Assembly: GCA_001801485.1 (NCBI GenBank)
Contig: MGXV01000041.1
Span: 1-11,129, forward strand
Source: Gammaproteobacteria bacterium RIFCSPHIGHO2_12_FULL_37_14
GTDB lineage: Bacteria > Pseudomonadota > Gammaproteobacteria > DSM-16500
DNA: 11,129 bases
Direction of reading: 5' to 3'
Part shown: piece by piece, positions 7,271 to 11,129 of the stretch
Numbering within the stretch: the first letter of the stretch is position 1
Layout of the letters: every line of letters begins with the position of its first letter
Notes under the pieces: generated by a model
What the model was told of the DNA's origin: nothing
Seen by the model: only the letters and a program-made list of their open reading frames with translations
The model's database searches: none
Made by a program: the position numbers and the translations under genes

Positions 7271-7288
7271 AATCATCGTGCGATGATT
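7271..7288. promoter_or_regulatory. Perfect palindrome overlapping the -10 box, probable operator
   Basis: AATCATCG-TG-CGATGATT has two exact 8-nt inverted arms around a 2-nt centre. Its right edge covers the first bases of the -10 box on the - strand, so a bound dimeric repressor would block the promoter. A second 12-nt palindrome, GTTAAAATTAAC (7296-7307), lies in the -35/-10 spacer. The HigA-type regulator encoded just upstream is one possible ligand, which is inference only. Confidence 0.5.
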
Positions 7289-7314
7289 ATGTTATGTTAA
7301 AATTAACAAGTCAA
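7286..7314 (-). promoter_or_regulatory. sigma70-like promoter of the membrane/di-iron operon
   Basis: On the - strand, TTGACT (7309-7314) and CATAAT (7286-7291) are separated by exactly 17 nt; each box matches the consensus at five of six positions. It lies about 90 nt upstream of ATG 7195 and after the end of the HigA gene, so it most likely drives the - strand genes down to 4072. Confidence 0.65.
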
Positions 7315-7335
7315 TGGTGATTCTATTTAGACAAT

Positions 7336-7743
7336 TTACTCTTCGATAAAGAAAATTGCTGGTGATACACCAAATCGCTTAGACAAGCTGTGAATATGCT
7401 CTAATGTTAATTGACGTTTGCCGTTCAAAATTTTAGATACCAATGACTGACTGCCTATCTCTGGTAAATCATCTTGTCCCAAATCATGTTCATCCATAAG
7501 AAATCTTAGTATTTCAATAGGCGATACTTTTTTTGAAAGATAGCGTTTATTTTCGTAGGTTTCGATGTTACTAGCGATTAAGCTTAACAAGCTTCTTGCA
7601 CGCTCATCTTTATGATGCCGCGTCCAATCCATTAATTCATCTACAAAAATTAATAGTTTTTCATATTCTGCTTCATTGCGAGGAACATGTGCATAAGGTA
7701 CAACATGTCCCCAGTGCTTTATTGTCTGTTGTATGGCTCTCAT
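7336..7743 (-). CDS. higA: HigA-type antitoxin / XRE-family HTH regulator
   Basis: A 135-residue protein, close in length to E. coli HigA (138). The N-terminal half is helical, and the C-terminal helix-turn-helix spans about 77-131. The stretch DLPEIGSQSLVSKILNGKR (92-110) followed by LTLEHIHSLSKRFGVSPAIFF closely matches the HigA family (COG5499-like; E. coli DLPEIGSKSMVSRVLSGKR). In complete higBA systems HigA binds and inhibits HigB, an mRNA-cleaving toxin, and represses the operon. Here only the toxin's tail remains upstream, overlapping this start by 4 nt (ATGA), so this is an orphan antitoxin. The ATG is preceded by AGAGGT at a 5-nt spacing. It may still act as a DNA-binding regulator, perhaps at the palindromes at 7271-7307, or protect against a HigB encoded elsewhere. 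Confidence 0.85.
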   Translation of the reverse strand: MRAIQQTIKHWGHVVPYAHVPRNEAEYEKLLIFVDELMDWTRHHKDERARSLLSLIASNIETYENKRYLSKKVSPIEILRFLMDEHDLGQDDLPEIGSQSLVSKILNGKRQLTLEHIHSLSKRFGVSPAIFFIEE

Positions 7744-7808
7744 AATTTACCTCTTTTCAAAGCGTCTTCATTTTTTTTCATACTATATTCAGCGTGAGTC
7801 CAGGCACG
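7740..7808 (-). pseudogene. higB: HigB toxin remnant, C-terminal 22 codons
   Basis: Directly upstream of HigA an open frame reads RAWTHAEYSMKKNEDALKRG and two more residues to TGA at 7740-7742, which overlaps the HigA ATG as ATGA. The THxEY motif near the C-terminus and the toxin-first, overlapping order are typical of HigB-type RelE-superfamily toxins. A TAA lies in frame just before it (7809-7811) and no HigB sequence continues upstream; the phosphotransferase remnant begins about 10 nt away. The toxin has been cut off by a rearrangement. It is short, so confidence comes mainly from the context. Confidence 0.65.
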
Positions 7809-7819
7809 TTATCTATCGA

Positions 7820-8195
7820 CTATATACCAAATAAAATATTAGCTAGATCATCCAGAGTGGCAATATCTTCTAATGGAAGTAGATTTGGTAATTTATAGAA
7901 TACGTCAAATGAATTGTGTTGTGTTAGTCCAACTGCTTGCCTATATAGTGCAAGACCTAGTGATTGCTTAGAGAAATTCTTTTTGACAGGCCAATTCGAT
8001 GTCTCTAAAACAGTTTTAAGCAATCCCTTATCCCAGTCGAATGTGTCAAGTAACTTACCTAACTCATAATGTTTATCAATTACTGTGGCATCACCCCAAT
8101 CAATGATCCCGGTTAAGTGACCATTTTCTATGAACACATGAGTATCAACTATATCGCCATTTACAAAGCAAATATCAAGTTTAAAATTCATTACA
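7820..8195 (-). pseudogene. Aminoglycoside phosphotransferase-like gene, N-terminus missing
   Basis: The frame ending at 7820 encodes the C-terminal lobe of an APH/choline-kinase-type phosphotransferase. CFVNGDIVDTHVF corresponds to the catalytic loop (usual HGDxxxxN; the first His is Asn here and the later Asn is His), and GIIDWGDA is the metal-binding IDxxD segment. About 120 residues remain, and the N-terminal ATP-binding lobe is absent. The frame stays open further, to 8314, but that part overlaps the resolvase coding region in another frame and is spurious. The similarity stops at about the resolvase stop (8196-8198). ATG 8189-8191 could start a 123-residue fragment. The most likely history is a phosphotransferase gene cut by a resolvase-associated rearrangement; loss of the ATP lobe makes activity very unlikely. 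Confidence 0.7.
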
Positions 8196-8777
8196 TTAAT
8201 TACTGCTTTGCTTAGCCAATTCCCATCTTCTATTATTAAGATAATTGTAAAACGAAGGTCGACTGATGTTGTAGATTTTACAAATTTCAGCCACCGTGTT
8301 TTTTTGTTCGTCATACATCTCGATCATGCGATTTATCTGTCTCGTATCAAGCAATGGCGGTCTACCACCCATTTTTCCACGCACCCTTGCAGCCTTTAAC
8401 CCAGCTTGAGTTCTTTCTTGAATAAGATCGCGTTCAAACTCTGCTAACGCACTGAATATATGGAAAATAAGCCTACCACCACTGGTAGATGTATCAATGT
8501 TTTCTTGCAAGCTTTTGAAGCCAATTTTCTTTTCTATTAGCGATGTGATGGTTTGAATGAGATGCTGTATAGAATGGCCTAGTCTATCCAATTTCCATAC
8601 GACAATAGTGTCACCTTCACGAGCATAGCCAAGTGCTTTTTCTAATCCTGGCCGTTGTGATTTGGCGCCGCTAGCAATATCGGTGAAAACTTCGTCACAT
8701 CCTAATCTTTTTAAAGCATCCACCTGCATATCAAGATGCTGATCTCCCGTTGAAACACGTGCATATCCTATCAACAT
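8196..8777 (-). CDS. Serine recombinase, Tn3-type resolvase/invertase
   Basis: A 193-residue protein of normal length for small serine recombinases. The catalytic domain has YARVST with nucleophile S9 (also Y5, R7), KLDRLGHS at 62-69, and the long helix leading to EFERDLIQERTQAGLKAARVRGK (113-135). GGRPP (137-141) links to a C-terminal helix-turn-helix (about 146-184). It would cut and rejoin DNA at res-like sites to resolve cointegrates or invert segments. One oddity is H68: it sits where the family usually has the second Arg of DRLGR (R71 of gamma-delta resolvase), a catalytic residue. The codon is CAT, one transition from CGT. The recombinase may therefore be impaired. No transposase gene is present. 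The RBS before ATG 8777 is weak. The downstream phosphotransferase remnant begins at its stop codon. Confidence 0.88.
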   Translation of the reverse strand: MLIGYARVSTGDQHLDMQVDALKRLGCDEVFTDIASGAKSQRPGLEKALGYAREGDTIVVWKLDRLGHSIQHLIQTITSLIEKKIGFKSLQENIDTSTSGGRLIFHIFSALAEFERDLIQERTQAGLKAARVRGKMGGRPPLLDTRQINRMIEMYDEQKNTVAEICKIYNISRPSFYNYLNNRRWELAKQSSN

Positions 8778-8882
8778 AGTAACAATTCTTACATTTTGGA
8801 GGCTGAATTGTATAACAACTCATAGCGTAGCGTGAAGATCCTTAACGATGATTTCTGTATATCATTTTTTTACACTTTTTCT

Positions 8883-8902
8883 TGAATCATTAGGGTGATT
8901 CA
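8883..8902. promoter_or_regulatory. Inverted repeat in the divergent intergenic region
   Basis: TGAATCA (8883-8889) and TGATTCA (8896-8902) are exact inverted 7-nt arms separated by TTAGGG. They lie in the 203-nt region between the divergent resolvase (start 8777) and the + strand gene at 8981. It may be a regulator or recombinase binding site. No convincing promoter boxes were identified in this region for either side. Confidence 0.35.
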
Positions 8903-8980
8903 TGCTACTGTCGCCAGCGTTAAGAAAACGTTCATTTTTTAGATAGCTAAAGTTTTTTACCTTGACTAAGTGAGGTTGTT

Positions 8981-9388
8981 ATGAGAAATAGGACTAATGG
9001 TTATTTTAAAGAAGCTGATCTAACTTCAGTCGGAAAATTAAAAGAAGCGCTTTTTGAATTATCATGTCAGCAAAAGGAAAGCGATAGCGAAGAACATCAA
9101 AGACGCAGTGAAATCGCAATGGAGCTTGTTGAAAAATTAAAATCTGATGACAAAAAAGCACCTACTGATAAAGTTTCATTTTTAAATGCAGCAATTGTGC
9201 ATCCTGCTTTTTCTAGCAGAAAGTTCGGTGCTTTAAAAAGAGGTTTAAATTCTTTATTCAGCGGCGGTGAAGGACCTACTGCGAATTTGCATCCTTATTT
9301 CCAATCGGCCGGTCAAAGTATTTTAATAGCGAGTAGGAATGAAGTTGAAATAAAGAACCGTTCTGAACAACGCATTACTTTAACATAA
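8981..9388 (+). CDS. Hypothetical protein, 135 residues
   Basis: Not recognised. The ATG is preceded by TGAGG with 6 nt spacing, which supports translation. The first half (about 15-60) is charged and predicted helical, with Lys/Glu-rich stretches (KLKEALFELSCQQKES). The middle has a more compact look, with VSFLNAAIVHPAFSSRKFGA (65-84) followed by a Gly/Ser turn region SLFSGGEGPTAN. There is no signal peptide or membrane helix, so it is probably a soluble cytoplasmic or translocated protein. It sits upstream of rdgC with a 126-nt gap on the same strand and just outside the resolvase scar. No function can be assigned; an effector-like or lineage-specific role would be a guess. Confidence 0.6.
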   Translation: MRNRTNGYFKEADLTSVGKLKEALFELSCQQKESDSEEHQRRSEIAMELVEKLKSDDKKAPTDKVSFLNAAIVHPAFSSRKFGALKRGLNSLFSGGEGPTANLHPYFQSAGQSILIASRNEVEIKNRSEQRITLT

Positions 9389-9514
9389 GCATTATGCTAA
9401 AAATAATGACTTAGTTTTGCATACTTGGCAGCTTGTGTCTTCGCAATGGATCTTGATCAAAGAAGTGTAAAGTAAATTCACCAACCTTCACTCACCGCCC
9501 CATAGGAAACTGAA

Positions 9515-10471
9515 ATGTGGTTTAAGCAAATTCAACCATTTCAATTAGCAGATTCATTTAAATATTCTAAAAATACTTTAGAAGAAAAACTTGAACCACT
9601 CACATTTACTCCCTGTTTACCATCGATGCCATACAGTGCTGGATGGACATCACCCATTGATGAAAATGACGGACCTCTTGTTCGATCAATCAATGGCTAC
9701 ACCATATTTTGTTTGCAAATTGAGGAAAAAATCTTACCAGCAACTGTTATTAATCAAGAATTAAGTGAAGCTATCAAACAAATCGAAACATCAGAAAATC
9801 GTAAACTTAGGCCAAAAGAGAAATACGCTTTAAAAGATGAAATTATGATAACATTGCTGCCACGCGCATTTAGCAGATTGAGTAAAGTGTATGCTTACAT
9901 TGATTCCAAGAACCATCGGCTGATTCTTGGTACCGCCAATCCAAAAAAATCAGAGCAATTCTTTAATATCTTTAAAAAATCATTTAGTGAAGAAATTAAA
10001 TCCATCGAAATAAAAAAACTCTCATCCATCATGACAAACTGGCTAAAAAACAAAAATTATCCTTCTTATTTTTCTATTGAGAAAGCATGTGTATTACAAG
10101 ATCCCAACCAAGAAAATAGGATTATTCGATGCAAGCAGCAAGATTTATTTTCAACAGGTATTCAATCGCTTATTAAAGATGGCTGCGAAGCGATACAACT
10201 GGCACTCACTTGGCAAGATCAAGTGAGTTTTGTATTAGTCAATGACTTTTCATTGAGCAGCATTCAATTTCAAGATGAGATTCTGGAGCAAGTGAAAGAA
10301 ATGGAGCCTGGAACAGACAAACAGCAATTTGATGCGGATTTCCTCATCATGACAGAAGTATTATCGAGCTTGATAAACGACTTATTGAAAATGACAACTG
10401 ATTCAAAGCAATCAGACAAAGCGAATAATCTTGGCCAAGTGATACCCATGGTTAAAGTGAATAAACAGTAA
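9515..10471 (+). CDS. rdgC: Recombination-associated protein RdgC
   Basis: A 318-residue homologue of RdgC (303 in E. coli). Conserved segments appear in order: MWFKQIQPFQL at the N-terminus, FTPC (31-34), EEKILP (70-75), LKDE then LLPRAFSR (114-121), RCKQQDL (205-211) and QQFDADFLIMTEVLSSLI (270-287; E. coli has QRFDADFILMTGELAALI). RdgC forms a ring-shaped dimer that encloses double-stranded DNA, restrains RecA-driven strand exchange, and supports replication in recombination-deficient backgrounds. The C-terminal tail (about 292-318) is longer and low in complexity. The ATG is preceded by AGGAA with 6 nt spacing. The next gene starts 30 nt downstream and may be co-transcribed. RdgC is largely restricted to beta- and gammaproteobacteria, which supports the taxonomic guess. 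Confidence 0.95.
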   Translation: MWFKQIQPFQLADSFKYSKNTLEEKLEPLTFTPCLPSMPYSAGWTSPIDENDGPLVRSINGYTIFCLQIEEKILPATVINQELSEAIKQIETSENRKLRPKEKYALKDEIMITLLPRAFSRLSKVYAYIDSKNHRLILGTANPKKSEQFFNIFKKSFSEEIKSIEIKKLSSIMTNWLKNKNYPSYFSIEKACVLQDPNQENRIIRCKQQDLFSTGIQSLIKDGCEAIQLALTWQDQVSFVLVNDFSLSSIQFQDEILEQVKEMEPGTDKQQFDADFLIMTEVLSSLINDLLKMTTDSKQSDKANNLGQVIPMVKVNKQ

Positions 10472-10490
10472 TGATATCAATCTGAAATAG

Positions 10491-10495
10491 AGGAG
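10491..10495 (+). promoter_or_regulatory. Strong ribosome binding site of the coiled-coil gene
   Basis: AGGAG, preceded by AG to give GAGGAG, lies 6 nt before ATG 10502. It is the best Shine-Dalgarno match in the right half of the window and fixes the start of this gene. Confidence 0.7.
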
Positions 10496-10501
10496 AGCTC
10501 C

Positions 10502-10999
10502 ATGACAGAAGAAATTAGCACGAAAAACACGAAGAATGAAATTCTTGATGCCTACAATGAAGTGTTGCGTAAATCAAATGAAACTAAAAAAGTTAGCAAA
10601 CAAGAAGAAAAGGCGATTGATGATAAAAAGGAAATCATCTCAACAGCCTCTAAAAACACAACGGAAGCAGCAGAAAAATTCCCTGCAGAATTATTGCGTG
10701 CAACTCAAGAAACAGAAAAGAACGTGACAGAAAAATTGAAATTCAAATATGATTTTGAAGCGAAATTAGCTCAAAAAAAGGTGGAATGTGAACGCAAACT
10801 TCATCAACAAATGATTGTTGCATTAGAAGCTAAAGTCGCCAGCTTAGAAATGCAAATTAAACAATTAACGGATAAATCGAACCAAGCTAATTTACAAATA
10901 CAAGATATTGCCGTTAAAGCTATTGAAGGAGCATCTCGTCAGCGATATTTAGGTGGTTTTACAGATAAATCGGTAGAGGTAACAACGAAGCCACAATAG
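10502..10999 (+). CDS. Coiled-coil protein of unknown function
   Basis: A 165-residue, highly charged protein rich in Lys and Glu. Residues about 75-145 show continuous heptad-like spacing of Leu/Ile/Val (for example MIVALEAKVASLEMQIKQL), so a long coiled coil is expected; the N-terminal 70 residues are polar and probably extended or helical. There is no membrane segment or signal peptide. A less charged C-terminal piece, AVKAIEGASRQRYLGGF, may be a separate motif. It follows rdgC by 30 nt on the same strand and could be its operon partner, though I know of no conserved RdgC partner of this type. The family is not recognised; structural or DNA-associated roles are possible but not shown. Confidence 0.7.
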   Translation: MTEEISTKNTKNEILDAYNEVLRKSNETKKVSKQEEKAIDDKKEIISTASKNTTEAAEKFPAELLRATQETEKNVTEKLKFKYDFEAKLAQKKVECERKLHQQMIVALEAKVASLEMQIKQLTDKSNQANLQIQDIAVKAIEGASRQRYLGGFTDKSVEVTTKPQ

Positions 11000-11051
11000 A
11001 AAGATTTCTGATAAAAAATATATTTTTATGATTGGTCTTTCGATTGCATAT

Positions 11052-11080
11052 AGTTTTTGGTAACTACAAACTGTTTTTAT
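11052..11080 (+). terminator. Weak terminator-like hairpin
   Basis: AGTTT (11052-11056) can pair with AAACT (11068-11072), with a further G-C pair across a bulge, followed by GTTTTTATTT. The stem is short and AT-rich, so this may end the rdgC/coiled-coil transcript only inefficiently. Confidence 0.25.
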
Positions 11081-11093
11081 TTAAGAGGTGATT

Positions 11094-11129
11094 ATGAAAA
11101 GTCATTATCCAGAAAACAAACTGACCATT
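11094..11129 (+). CDS. Start of an unidentified gene, cut by the window edge
   Basis: ATG 11094 is preceded by AAGAGGTG with 3-4 nt spacing, a good ribosome binding site, and opens a frame that stays open to the window end (MKSHYPENKLTI, 12 residues). It is too short for identification. The 94-nt gap after the coiled-coil gene and the weak hairpin there suggest it may have its own promoter. Confidence 0.5.
   Translation, partial: MKSHYPENKLTI

Noticed and set aside
8196..8314. N-terminal extension of the phosphotransferase frame into the resolvase gene
   Set aside because: The extension is an out-of-frame shadow of the resolvase C-terminus and has no phosphotransferase similarity.
8918..8934. 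GCGTTAAGAAAACGTTC as a Tn3-type terminal inverted repeat
   Set aside because: It only loosely recalls the GTTAAG end of Tn3; there is no GGGG start, no matching second copy and no transposase in the window.
9453..9460. TTGATCAA palindrome upstream of rdgC as an operator or -35 box
   Set aside because: It is only 8 nt long, common by chance in AT-rich DNA, and no well-spaced -10 box accompanies it.
1..11129. CRISPR array, tRNA, rRNA or riboswitch
   Set aside because: No regularly spaced repeats, cloverleaf-like sequences or rRNA stretches were seen on either strand by eye. The 3809-3854 hairpin is a single stem and not a tRNA.

Overview
The window is AT-rich bacterial DNA. RdgC near the right end, a HigA-type antitoxin and a surface-sugar cluster point to a gammaproteobacterium. 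The low GC content and many broken genes would suit a host-associated lineage of the Legionellales type, but that placement is inference and nothing here proves it.

Left third (1-3798, + strand): a tightly packed surface-glycan operon. It holds the C-terminal end of a CMP-sialic/legionaminic acid-type cytidylyltransferase, an SDR oxidoreductase, a membrane-anchored putative glycosyltransferase of the TIGR04372 kind, and a bifunctional nucleotidyltransferase/PfkB kinase whose domain order is the reverse of E. coli HldE. All four overlap by 4-14 nt, so they are probably co-transcribed and translationally coupled. Together they would make and transfer an activated sugar for LPS, capsule or glycoprotein. 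A strong hairpin and a degraded coding remnant follow.

Middle (4072-7320, - strand): a separate operon read right to left from a good sigma70-like promoter (7286-7314) whose -10 box overlaps a perfect palindrome. Its products are two related multi-helix membrane ORFs, overlapping in the -1 frame at a run of eight A, then two tandem paralogous ferritin-like di-iron proteins and a small four-helix membrane protein of DMT type. The first di-iron gene has one in-frame TGA exactly where its paralogue has Cys48, yet keeps all six predicted metal ligands. I do not recognise this combination as a described system, and it is the most interesting part of the window.

Right-middle (7336-8777, - strand): a mobile-element scar. 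A serine resolvase is followed by an aminoglycoside-phosphotransferase-like gene without its N-terminal part, then by the last 22 codons of a HigB toxin, then by an intact HigA antitoxin. HigA is therefore an orphan antitoxin here.

Right end (8981-11129, + strand): an unknown 135-residue protein, rdgC, a coiled-coil protein of unknown function, and the first 12 codons of another gene. No rRNA, tRNA or CRISPR array was seen.
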